Source of the DNA: an uncultured Saprospiraceae bacterium
GTDB lineage: Bacteria; Bacteroidota; Bacteroidia; Chitinophagales; Saprospiraceae
Assembly (NCBI GenBank): GCA_934699305.1
Contig: CAKUWM010000006.1
Coordinates: 1 to 33,381, forward strand
Reading direction: 5' to 3'
DNA length: 33,381 bases
How positions within the stretch are numbered: the stretch's first letter is position 1; each line of letters starts with the position of its first letter. Under the pieces are notes generated by a model. The model ran no database searches. It had not been told where the DNA came from and worked only from the letters and a program-made list of their open reading frames with translations. Shown in pieces: positions 9,651-17,422 of this stretch. The position numbers and the translations under genes are program-made.

Positions 9651-9716
9651 TCATCCCTTCGGGATTTTGAAAACATTATGCTATGTTTTCTATAAAAATA
9701 TCATCCCTTCGGGATT
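9651..9716. repeat. Two 16-nt direct repeats flanking a hairpin
   Basis: TCATCCCTTCGGGATT occurs at 9651-9666 and 9701-9716, exactly 50 bp apart. Each contains a small palindrome (ATCCC-TTC-GGGAT). Between them GAAAACAT (9669-9676) and ATGTTTTC (9683-9690) form a perfect 8-bp stem with a 6-nt loop. The result is three consecutive stem-loops in 66 bp. Confidence 0.8.
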
Positions 9717-9875
9717 ATGCTGTCCCAAATGTTCATCATGGTTCAAGGAGCTACATAATTCACAGATTCGACGATGTCAGAGGGAATAGTTTCCATTTAT
9801 TATATTGGTATTAGAGGGAGAAAATAAAGAAGGTATTGGGGAAATTTGTTATACACACATGCTTTTGTTATATTA

Positions 9876-9904
9876 TTGAAATATATAATATTTTATTATC
9901 TTTA
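9876..9904 (+). promoter_or_regulatory. Probable rpoN promoter
   Basis: TTG (9876-9878), 18 nt, then TATCTTTA (9897-9904), one base off the TAnnTTTG consensus. It ends 25 nt before the rpoN ATG. Confidence 0.5.
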
Positions 9905-9929
9905 CGCCTTGTATTAACCCGCTTATTAA

Positions 9930-11417
9930 ATGATTCGACAATCTTTAAGTCAAAAGCTTGCTCAAAAAATGTCGCCTCGGCAGATTCAGCTGATGAAGTT
10001 GCTTCAGGTGCCTACCTTTGAGTTGGAACAAAGGATTAAAGAAGAAATAGAAGCGAATCCTGCCTTGGAGGAGGGCAATACAGATCATTATGAAGAAGGT
10101 GAGTATAAGCGTGAAGATGATTCCGAGGGCGTAGATAATGGCTTTGACTTTGAAGATTATTTTCCTGAATATGGAGAGGAGGATTCGACATACACCTCTG
10201 CATCAGACGGTTATGATCGCGAGGAGAAAAAGGAAAGGCAAATAGCTTCCCACGAGAACAACTTGCAAGATTATCTATTGGGTCAATTGGAAATGACTTC
10301 ATTAGAGGACGAAACCGATCGCATTGTCGGCCGACAGATTATCGGGAGCATTGACGAAGACGGTTATTTGCGGAGGGAGCCCATCTCTATTACGGACGAT
10401 TTGTTGTTTAGTATGAACCTATCTATATCGGAAGAAAAAGTGTTGGAAGTGCTTAAAGTCATTCAACAGTTTGATCCCAAAGGTGTAGGTGCGCGCAGCC
10501 TTCAGGAAGCGTTGCTTATTCAGTTGGAATCAAAGTTGCGGCATACTGCGGGTATGGATCAATTTAGAATACAAGACTTAACAACAGCCAGAGTTATCCT
10601 TACCGATTATTTCAACGAATTTGCCAAGAAACACTTCACCAAGTTGCTCCAACAGCTCAATATTGATGAGGACGACCTAAAATCTGCCTACGAAGAAATC
10701 CTTAAGCTCAATCCCAAACCCGGCAGCGGTTTTGTAGAGAGTGGAAAGGCTACCATTCACTTTGTTGAACCGGACTTTTCAATTGTCAATCGGGATGGTG
10801 AGTTGGAAATGTCTATCAATGGTAGAAATGCACCCGACCTTCGCGTCAATGAAGGGTATAAGTCCATGATACGGGAATTGATACACAAAAAGAAGTCCAG
10901 AAAGCTCACCAAAGATGAAAAGAATACGGCTCTCTTTGTAAAGCAAAAAATCGAAGCCGCACAATCATTTATCGAGTCTATCCAAAATAGAAATGTCACC
11001 CTTTACAACACGATGCACGCCATCATGATGATGCAATATGATTACTTCCTGACGGGCGATCTGTCCTACCTCAAGCCCATGATTTTAAAGGATATTGCCG
11101 AGCAAATTGGTGTCGATATTTCTACTGTATCCAGGGTCGCCAATAGCAAGTATGTCCAAACAGAGTTTGGTACTAAGCTACTCAAAGACTTTTTTAGTGA
11201 TAAAGTACAGAATGCGGAAGGAGATGACGTGACGACAGCCCGTGTCAAGCAGATCCTCACCCACATCATAGACGAGGAAGACAAGACCAATCCCCTAAGC
11301 GACGAAGCCCTCATGGAGCACATAGAAAAAGAAGGCATTTCACTATCACGTAGAACAATTTCCAAATATCGGGAGAAAATGAATATTCCTGTAGCCCGCC
11401 TGCGCAAAGAGATTTAA
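9930..11417 (+). CDS. rpoN: RNA polymerase sigma-54 factor
   Basis: A sigma factor that binds core RNA polymerase and -24/-12 promoters and needs an AAA+ activator to open DNA. The 495 residues show the whole family layout: glutamine-rich region I (RQSLSQKLAQKMSPRQIQLMKLLQ, residues 3 to about 26, then EEIEANPALEE), an acidic region II (about 50-105), the core-binding domain (about 115-300, with DEDGYLRR and LNPKPGSGF), the HTH region (DIAEQIGVDISTVSRVANSK) and the C-terminal RpoN box RRTISKYRE. ATG 9930 puts region I at the very start, as expected. No activator gene lies in the window. The cytochrome peroxidase follows after 12 nt and may share the transcript. Confidence 0.96.
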   Translation: MIRQSLSQKLAQKMSPRQIQLMKLLQVPTFELEQRIKEEIEANPALEEGNTDHYEEGEYKREDDSEGVDNGFDFEDYFPEYGEEDSTYTSASDGYDREEKKERQIASHENNLQDYLLGQLEMTSLEDETDRIVGRQIIGSIDEDGYLRREPISITDDLLFSMNLSISEEKVLEVLKVIQQFDPKGVGARSLQEALLIQLESKLRHTAGMDQFRIQDLTTARVILTDYFNEFAKKHFTKLLQQLNIDEDDLKSAYEEILKLNPKPGSGFVESGKATIHFVEPDFSIVNRDGELEMSINGRNAPDLRVNEGYKSMIRELIHKKKSRKLTKDEKNTALFVKQKIEAAQSFIESIQNRNVTLYNTMHAIMMMQYDYFLTGDLSYLKPMILKDIAEQIGVDISTVSRVANSKYVQTEFGTKLLKDFFSDKVQNAEGDDVTTARVKQILTHIIDEEDKTNPLSDEALMEHIEKEGISLSRRTISKYREKMNIPVARLRKEI

Positions 11418-11429
11418 ATACCTTAATAT

Positions 11430-12362
11430 ATGAAACATAATACTATCCTTTTCTCAGCAGTAATATTGGCCATCATTGCCATTGCAGCCGACTTTCCCAC
11501 GCATTTTTTCACGCCTAAAACCGAGGCCGAATTGGGAAAGCAGTTGTTTTTTGATCCTATTCTATCCGGAGACCAATCTATCAGCTGTGGTTCCTGTCAC
11601 AAGCCGGAATATGGCTTTGCAGACAACGTTCCTTTTAGCTTTGGTATAGATTCTACTCCAACGACACGCAACACCCCAACCGTTAAAAATGTTCTTGCTC
11701 GTTCCCGATTTTTTTGGGATGGACGAGCCAATACATTAGAAGAACAAGCATTGAAGCCTATTGAAAATCCGGATGAGATGAACCTGCCCATTTCCGTGGC
11801 AGTTGAACGGCTTAACAACAACCTAATGTATCGTCGGGCATTTAAGAAGATATTTGGAAGAAAGCCGGACTCTTTAAATCTTGCCCACGCTATAGCGGCT
11901 TATGAACGGACGCTGGAAAGCACATTTACAGCTTGGGATCGCTTCCACAATGGAGAGCTCAATGCTATGTCTGCTTCGGCACAACGTGGAAGAGAATTAT
12001 TTTTAGAAAAAGCCAATTGCTTTGAATGCCACTTTGGTCCCGATTTTACCATCGACGAAATGGTTAATATTGGCATCTATGACGAGGTGAATTATAAGGA
12101 CAAAGGCCTTGGCGCCATCACCGGCAATGCGACCGACAACGGCAAGTTTAAAGTACCCGGACTCCGCAATATCATAAAAACAGCGCCGTATATGCACAAT
12201 GGAATGTTTGCTACCTTGCGTGATGTCATAGAATACTATAACAATCCGGATAGTATCATCCCCAATGCGGTCAATGTGGATCCCCGTTTGAGAAAGCCAC
12301 TACACCTGACGGAGCAAGAAAAAATAGACCTTGAAGCCTTTTTAATCGCCCTTAGTGATTGA
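11430..12362 (+). CDS. Di-haem cytochrome c peroxidase (CcpA/MauG family)
   Basis: Reduces hydrogen peroxide to water in the periplasm using electrons from c-type cytochromes. The 310-residue protein starts with an export signal (MKHNTILFSAVILAIIAIAA). It has two haem c attachment motifs, CGSCH (residues 53-57) and CFECH (197-201), in two tandem cytochrome domains, as in bacterial CCPs. Other family blocks are GKQLFFDPILSGDQSISC, NTPTVKNV, FFWDGRA and APYMHNGMF with a candidate axial Met. It begins 12 nt after rpoN and is followed by a clear hairpin terminator, so the two genes may be co-transcribed. Confidence 0.93.
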   Translation: MKHNTILFSAVILAIIAIAADFPTHFFTPKTEAELGKQLFFDPILSGDQSISCGSCHKPEYGFADNVPFSFGIDSTPTTRNTPTVKNVLARSRFFWDGRANTLEEQALKPIENPDEMNLPISVAVERLNNNLMYRRAFKKIFGRKPDSLNLAHAIAAYERTLESTFTAWDRFHNGELNAMSASAQRGRELFLEKANCFECHFGPDFTIDEMVNIGIYDEVNYKDKGLGAITGNATDNGKFKVPGLRNIIKTAPYMHNGMFATLRDVIEYYNNPDSIIPNAVNVDPRLRKPLHLTEQEKIDLEAFLIALSD

Positions 12363-12372
12363 TGTCCCTTTG

Positions 12373-12403
12373 AAAAAACAAGTTATTTCAATAACGGTTT
12401 TTT
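12373..12403. terminator. Rho-independent terminator after the peroxidase gene
   Basis: Symmetric hairpin: AAAAAAC (12373-12379) pairs with GTTTTTT (12397-12403), and inside it GTTATT (12382-12387) pairs with AATAAC (12390-12395). The A/T arms could make it work in both directions. It lies 11 nt after the peroxidase stop codon. Confidence 0.7.
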
Positions 12404-12531
12404 AAAAAGAGAAATACTTTTCCGGTTGAAAAGCCGGACAAGAAGTCGTTCATAAAGAAAAGATTAAGCATTAATAAGTAAAAGCACATCTATTATCCTG
12501 CTCCTCTTTTTGGATAAAGAGCAATAATTTT

Positions 12532-12561
12532 TTGAGAATTAAACAATTAGCTGTATTTTTG
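12532..12561 (+). promoter_or_regulatory. Consensus Bacteroidota promoter of the mre operon
   Basis: TTG (12532-12534), exactly 19 nt, then TATTTTTG (12554-12561), a full match to the TTG-N19-TAnnTTTG consensus of the Bacteroidota primary sigma factor. The -7 element ends 31 nt before the mreB ATG. Confidence 0.75.
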
Positions 12562-12592
12562 TGCGCTCTTTTGTAAAACATACGCAGAATAG

Positions 12593-13624
12593 ATGAAGTT
12601 ATTCAAATTTTTCACACAAGAATTGGCCATTGACCTGGGTACAGCCAATACCCTCATAATTCAGAATGACCAGATTGTTGTGGACGAGCCCTCTATAGTG
12701 GCTATCAATCGCAAAACAGGTGAGACCATCGCTGTCGGCAATCGTGCTATGCAGATGCACGAAAAGACACATGAAAATATCAAAACGATCAGACCCCTGA
12801 AAGATGGCGTAATTGCTGACTTCCAGGCGGCGGAGAACATGATTGAAGGTCTGATAAGTATGATCGAAAGCAGACGTACTTTCTTCGGACACCTCAAGAT
12901 GGTTATCTGTATTCCATCCGGTATTACCGAGGTAGAAAAACGTGCTGTATTCGATTCTGCCGATCACGTGGACTCAAAAGAGACTTACCTGATACATGAG
13001 CCGATGGCTGCCGCATTGGGTATCGGACTGGACGTGCAGGAACCTATCGGTAATATGGTTATAGACATAGGAGGAGGAACAACAGAAATAGCCGTTATCG
13101 CTTTGTCCGGCATCGTTTGTGACCAATCTATCAGAATAGCCGGAGACGAATTTTCGTCCGATATTATGAACTATATGAAGCGTCAGCATAACATCTTAAT
13201 CGGTGAACGCACTGCTGAGCAGATAAAGATACAGGTAGGCTCGGCGTTGCAGGTTCTGGACAATCCACCTGAAGACTGCTACGTCAATGGAAGAGACTTG
13301 ATGACGGGCATACCAAAGCAGATTTCTGTGTCATATCAGGAAATAGCCCACGCATTAGATAAGTCGGTAGCCAAAATAGAGGAAGCTATTATCCGGGCAT
13401 TGGAGACAACTCCTCCTGAACTGGCTTCGGATATTTTCCAGACAGGACTATATCTGACCGGGGGTGGAGCTTTATTGCGTGGATTGGACAAGAGAATAGC
13501 ACAGAAGACTAAACTTAATGTTCATGTTGCTGATGACCCTTTAAGAGCTGTAGTAAGAGGTACCGGTATAGCATTGAAGAATACGGATAAGTTCTCATTT
13601 TTGATTGACAGGAAAAGCATTTAA
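12593..13624 (+). CDS. mreB: Rod shape-determining protein MreB
   Basis: A bacterial actin homologue that polymerises at the inner membrane and steers lateral wall synthesis. The 343-residue length is standard. It shows an N-terminal amphipathic stretch (MKLFKFFTQ), the phosphate-1 motif DLGTANT (residues 14-20), VIDIGGGTTE (about 156-165) for phosphate 2, and the C-terminal LTGGGALLRGLD block. It is the first gene of a cluster in the order mreB, mreC, mreD, mrdA, which supports a rod or elongated cell shape. mreC follows after 27 nt. Confidence 0.97.
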   Translation: MKLFKFFTQELAIDLGTANTLIIQNDQIVVDEPSIVAINRKTGETIAVGNRAMQMHEKTHENIKTIRPLKDGVIADFQAAENMIEGLISMIESRRTFFGHLKMVICIPSGITEVEKRAVFDSADHVDSKETYLIHEPMAAALGIGLDVQEPIGNMVIDIGGGTTEIAVIALSGIVCDQSIRIAGDEFSSDIMNYMKRQHNILIGERTAEQIKIQVGSALQVLDNPPEDCYVNGRDLMTGIPKQISVSYQEIAHALDKSVAKIEEAIIRALETTPPELASDIFQTGLYLTGGGALLRGLDKRIAQKTKLNVHVADDPLRAVVRGTGIALKNTDKFSFLIDRKSI

Positions 13625-13651
13625 ATCCTGAGGTCAGGAAAACACTGACGT

Positions 13652-14479
13652 ATGCACAATTTATCTCAATTTTTTGCTCGCTTTGGTACAACCATATTGT
13701 TTATTTTCTTAGAGATAATAAGCTTCTTTCTGATTGTTCAATACAATTCAGGGCAAAAAGAAGTTTTTATCAACTCCAGCAGCTTCTATTCGGGATTGGT
13801 CTTGGAGAACTATTCAAAACTCTCGCGTTTCTATCGCCTTTCCAGTATTGCAGACAGCATTGCCAAGGACAATGCACGTCTTAGAGCAGAGTTGAGATTC
13901 GCTACAATAGATGCTTCATTCCGTCGTGATTCAATGATAGACACCACTTACCGACAGCGATATTCCTTTATTTCTGCACAAGTCGTTAGTAATTCGGTCA
14001 ATCAAATAGACAATTATATCACCATCAACAAAGGCTCTGCATTCGGCATAAAACCCGGAATGGGCGTCATCAACGACGTTGGTATCGTGGGTGTCGTCAG
14101 GCAAACGTCCGCCAATTACGCCACTGTAGCATCAATGCTTAGCAGTCAGACACACATCAGCGCATCCATTAAGCGTAATGGCTTCTTCGGCTCTCTGGTA
14201 TGGGACAGCCGGTCTTCTGAGTACATGCACTTGACGGATATCCCCAAGCACGCCAACATTTTAAAGGGCGATAGCGTAATCACCAGCGGATACAGCTCTA
14301 CCTTCCCTAAAGGATTATTTGTCGGCCGGGTTGAATCAGTCGGCTTTGAGTCCGGTAGCAGCTTCTATGACCTCAAGGTGAAATTATCCACAGACTTTAA
14401 CAACTTGGGCTACGTCTATGTGGTTATTGACAAAACCAAGCCACAATTGGATTCATTGAATAATGCAATAATACGATGA
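13652..14479 (+). CDS. mreC: Rod shape-determining protein MreC
   Basis: A periplasmic scaffold of the elongasome that links MreB and MreD with PBP2. The 275 residues contain one membrane segment (about 12-32), a short coiled-coil (about 55-85, around the SIADSIAKDNARLRAEL region) and the beta-rich MreC core (YRQRYSFISAQVVSNS, NKGSAFGIKPGMGVINDVGIVG, GDSVITSGYSSTFPKGLFVG). The position right after mreB and 4 nt before mreD confirms the call. Confidence 0.94.
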   Translation: MHNLSQFFARFGTTILFIFLEIISFFLIVQYNSGQKEVFINSSSFYSGLVLENYSKLSRFYRLSSIADSIAKDNARLRAELRFATIDASFRRDSMIDTTYRQRYSFISAQVVSNSVNQIDNYITINKGSAFGIKPGMGVINDVGIVGVVRQTSANYATVASMLSSQTHISASIKRNGFFGSLVWDSRSSEYMHLTDIPKHANILKGDSVITSGYSSTFPKGLFVGRVESVGFESGSSFYDLKVKLSTDFNNLGYVYVVIDKTKPQLDSLNNAIIR

Positions 14480-14483
14480 TGGT

Positions 14484-15005
14484 ATGAGGAGTCTGATATT
14501 AAGAAATATAGGTCGAGTTATATTTATATTCCTCTTACAGGTGGCTGTGCTTTTCAGCATAGTCATAGATTACCCGATACTGGACAATATGAATATCATC
14601 ATCTATCCCCTAATCATCATCTTGTTACCTCTCAGGACGCTCAATGTTCTGACCCTTGTCATTGCCTTTATATTGGGTCTTTTGATCGATATGTTTTACA
14701 ATACACCCGGTGTAAATACTGCGGCGACAGTTCTTATTGCATATATCAGACCTTTTGTATTATCCTGGATAGAGCCCAGGGGCGGATATTCTGTAGAGTC
14801 ATCACCCACATTAAACCATTATGGCAGTCGTTGGTTTATTACGTATGCATCGATCATGATGTTGATACATTTGTTCGTTTTGTTTTCTATACAGGCGTTT
14901 ACATTTGTGTATATTGTTGAGATATTATTGAAAACCATATTCAGTTTTATCGGATCGATGGTATTTATAATGATTTATATGTACTTGTTTAACCCCAAGG
15001 AATAA
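14484..15005 (+). CDS. mreD: Rod shape-determining protein MreD
   Basis: A 173-residue, very hydrophobic protein with about five membrane segments, the usual MreD topology. MreD sequences are poorly conserved. The call rests on size, topology, the LGLLIDMFYNTPGVNTAA block typical of MreD, and its place between mreC and mrdA. It starts 4 nt after the mreC stop. Confidence 0.88.
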   Translation: MRSLILRNIGRVIFIFLLQVAVLFSIVIDYPILDNMNIIIYPLIIILLPLRTLNVLTLVIAFILGLLIDMFYNTPGVNTAATVLIAYIRPFVLSWIEPRGGYSVESSPTLNHYGSRWFITYASIMMLIHLFVLFSIQAFTFVYIVEILLKTIFSFIGSMVFIMIYMYLFNPKE

Positions 15006-15010
15006 AGGCT

Positions 15011-16867
15011 GTGAAGTCAGAGTATCGTATAAGGATAATTCAGTTGATTTTTATTTTATCTGCTTTTGTACTGGTGATAAAGGCGGCACAGTTGCAGTTG
15101 TTTGACTCTTCTTTCAGGCTTAGAGCGGACGCTACTGCAATAGAAAAGCACATTATCAGTCCGGCACGAGGTATTATATATGACCGCAATGGCAAGCTTT
15201 TGGTCAATAATGACCCGATGTATGACCTTATGGTGACCTACAACGCTATTAACCCCAATATGGATACGGCCAAATTTTGTAACCTGTTGGGTATAGACAA
15301 AGCCACATTTATTGCCAACCTTACAAAAGATTGGGCAAGTAAACGGTTTACTAAATCGATTCCTTTCCCTTTTTTAAAAAAGATAGAACCCATAACGTAT
15401 GCCCGTTTTCAGGAGTCTATGTGGGAGTTTCCGGGATTTTTCCCTCAATTGAGAATAGCCCGGGGGTATCCACACCACCATGGTGCCAATGTATTGGGAT
15501 ATATCAGGGAAGTTGATCAAAAGAGGATAGACAACAGCGATGGATTGTATAGCCTTGGAGACTATATAGGCATCACGGGACTGGAAGGCGAGTATGAGCG
15601 TTTGTTGATGGGACGCAAGGGTATTCAGTATATCATGAAGGATAATATGGGCAGACCGGTAGGTCCGTATCGCAATGGAGCGCAGGATTCCATTCCCATT
15701 TCAGGACTGGACATGATATCTTCAATAGACTTAGATTTGCAGACATACGCCGAAGATATCATGAAGGGTAAGCGTGGGTCGGTAGTAGCCATAGAGCCGG
15801 AGACAGGAGAGATATTAGCGGCAGTGAGTTCACCTTCGTATGACCCCAACTTGTTGACGATCAATCAAAATCGGGGTAAAGCCTTTGCGGAGATGCTCAA
15901 CGACTATGACAAGCCGCTCTACAATAGGATTGCTCAGGCAAAGTATCCTCCGGGATCCATATTTAAAACGGTTGTCGGCTTGACTGCAATGCAGATGGGC
16001 GTCCTGACACCCAACAGATCCATCCCTTGTCCGGGCGCGTATTACTATAGAGGAGGTAAGATAAAATGTCACCATCATCCGCCTCCTATCAGTGTTTCAC
16101 AGGCTTTACAATATTCCTGCAATACCTATTTTATTACGGTTTTAAGGGATGCCGTGGACAAGTATGGCTTTACACGGCCGTCAAAAGGATTGGCAGAATT
16201 AGATCGCCACTTGTATGATTTCGGGTTGGGACATCCCCTTGGTGCGGATATGATGCATGAAACACGGGGGAATATACCCACGCCGGAGTATTATGAAAAA
16301 ATTTATGGAAAAGGGTGGAGGTCAACTTATATGATGTTTATCGGTATCGGTCAAGGAGAAATACAAATGTCCACTTTACAGATTGCCAATCTGGCAGCGA
16401 TTATCGCTAATAGAGGTTATTATTATGTGCCTCACCTGATAAAAGGATTTAAAAACAAAAAAGTATTGATACCGCCTACATTTCGGGAAAAACATTATTC
16501 AGGAGTCGATGCCAAGTTTTATAAGCCGGTGATAGCGGGTATGGAAGCTGCCGTAGCAAGCAAGTGGTGTGGATGGAGTACGCCCATTCCGGATATCATA
16601 TTGTGTGGTAAAACCGGAACCTCGCAAAATCCCCCTTATCAGGATCACGCCGTATTCATGGCATTTGCGCCCAAAGACAATCCGAAGATAGCCATAGCTG
16701 TACTAATAGAAAATGCCGGATTTGGTGCACAGTCGGCAGCACCTATAGCTTCACTCATAGTAGAAAAATACCTTCGTGGTCATATCGAAGCGCCCTACCG
16801 CGTTGAAAGAGAAAAAGAGATGACGAAGCTCAACTTATTAGGTCCGCCAAAAAGAGAAAAAAAATGA
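15011..16867 (+). CDS. mrdA: Penicillin-binding protein 2 (elongation transpeptidase)
   Basis: The cross-linking transpeptidase of the elongasome. It uses a GTG start 5 nt after the mreD stop, with AAGGA upstream, and has 618 residues. There is one membrane anchor (about 8-28), a pedestal domain (SPARGIIYDRNGKLLVNN) and the transpeptidase domain with all three active-site motifs: S316-I-F-K319 (PPGSIFKT), S369-C-N371 (YSCNTYF) and K534-T-G536 (CGKTGTSQNPP). The stop codon overlaps the folA start (ATGA). rodA, its glycosyltransferase partner, often follows in this cluster but is not in the window. Confidence 0.95.
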   Translation: MKSEYRIRIIQLIFILSAFVLVIKAAQLQLFDSSFRLRADATAIEKHIISPARGIIYDRNGKLLVNNDPMYDLMVTYNAINPNMDTAKFCNLLGIDKATFIANLTKDWASKRFTKSIPFPFLKKIEPITYARFQESMWEFPGFFPQLRIARGYPHHHGANVLGYIREVDQKRIDNSDGLYSLGDYIGITGLEGEYERLLMGRKGIQYIMKDNMGRPVGPYRNGAQDSIPISGLDMISSIDLDLQTYAEDIMKGKRGSVVAIEPETGEILAAVSSPSYDPNLLTINQNRGKAFAEMLNDYDKPLYNRIAQAKYPPGSIFKTVVGLTAMQMGVLTPNRSIPCPGAYYYRGGKIKCHHHPPPISVSQALQYSCNTYFITVLRDAVDKYGFTRPSKGLAELDRHLYDFGLGHPLGADMMHETRGNIPTPEYYEKIYGKGWRSTYMMFIGIGQGEIQMSTLQIANLAAIIANRGYYYVPHLIKGFKNKKVLIPPTFREKHYSGVDAKFYKPVIAGMEAAVASKWCGWSTPIPDIILCGKTGTSQNPPYQDHAVFMAFAPKDNPKIAIAVLIENAGFGAQSAAPIASLIVEKYLRGHIEAPYRVEREKEMTKLNLLGPPKREKK

Positions 16868-17382
16868 TTATTTCTGCTATTGTTGCCGTCGCAGAAAACG
16901 GCGTCATCGGTCATCAGGGAGAAATCCCATGGCACTTGAGTTCCGACTTTAAATTTTTTAAAAAGACGACCCTTCATCATCCCATCATCATGGGGCGTTC
17001 GAGTTTTGTTTCGATTGGGAGACCGCTGCCTAAGAGAGACAACATTATTATCACCAGAGACCTATTTTATATCGTTTCAGGAGCGATGGTGGTACATTCC
17101 ATCGACGAAGCATTACAAATAGCCGAGGAGACAGGCACCGACGAAGCTTTTATTATCGGTGGTGGAGAAATATTCCGACAAACCATTGACCTGTGGGATA
17201 AGTTATACTATACCGAAATTCACATGAACCCGGATGGGGACACTTTCTTTCCTGAAATAAACTGGAACGATTGGACTCTTGTCGAAAGGAAGTTCCATCC
17301 ACGCCAAGAAGGCGATGACAGTGATTGTACATTTAAGACATATTGTCGAAAAGACATACCTGAAGCGAGTTCAGACCGATAG
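16864..17382 (+). CDS. folA: Dihydrofolate reductase
   Basis: Reduces dihydrofolate to tetrahydrofolate with NADPH in the cytoplasm, feeding thymidylate, purine and methionine synthesis. At 172 residues it is close to the usual length. Family marks are the N-terminal AVAENGVIGHQGEIPWHL, DFKFFKKTT with the substrate-site Asp and Phe, the NADPH-binding MGRSSFVSIGRPLPKR, and IIGGGEIFRQ, followed by YYTEIHMNPDGDTFFPEI. Its start overlaps the mrdA stop by 4 nt (ATGA), so it is translationally coupled to the cell-wall operon. The next gene converges after 40 nt. Confidence 0.95.
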   Translation: MIISAIVAVAENGVIGHQGEIPWHLSSDFKFFKKTTLHHPIIMGRSSFVSIGRPLPKRDNIIITRDLFYIVSGAMVVHSIDEALQIAEETGTDEAFIIGGGEIFRQTIDLWDKLYYTEIHMNPDGDTFFPEINWNDWTLVERKFHPRQEGDDSDCTFKTYCRKDIPEASSDR

Positions 17383-17422
17383 GTGCCACTGCCGCGTAAT
17401 AAAAACAGTATTTTAACGGGCT

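Larger units (their letters stand above)
9308..9929. other. Gene-free stretch between pepP-like gene and rpoN
   Basis: This 622-nt divergent intergenic region shows no convincing protein-coding frame. It holds a putative promoter for the aminopeptidase gene, a degenerate copy of the dispersed intergenic element (9519-9576), a pair of 16-nt direct repeats around a hairpin (9651-9716), and a near-consensus promoter for rpoN (9876-9904). Confidence 0.75.

Noticed and set aside
9651..9716. CRISPR-like array (repeat, 34-nt spacer, repeat)
   Set aside because: Only two repeats of 16 nt, the 'spacer' is itself a hairpin, and no cas genes are near.
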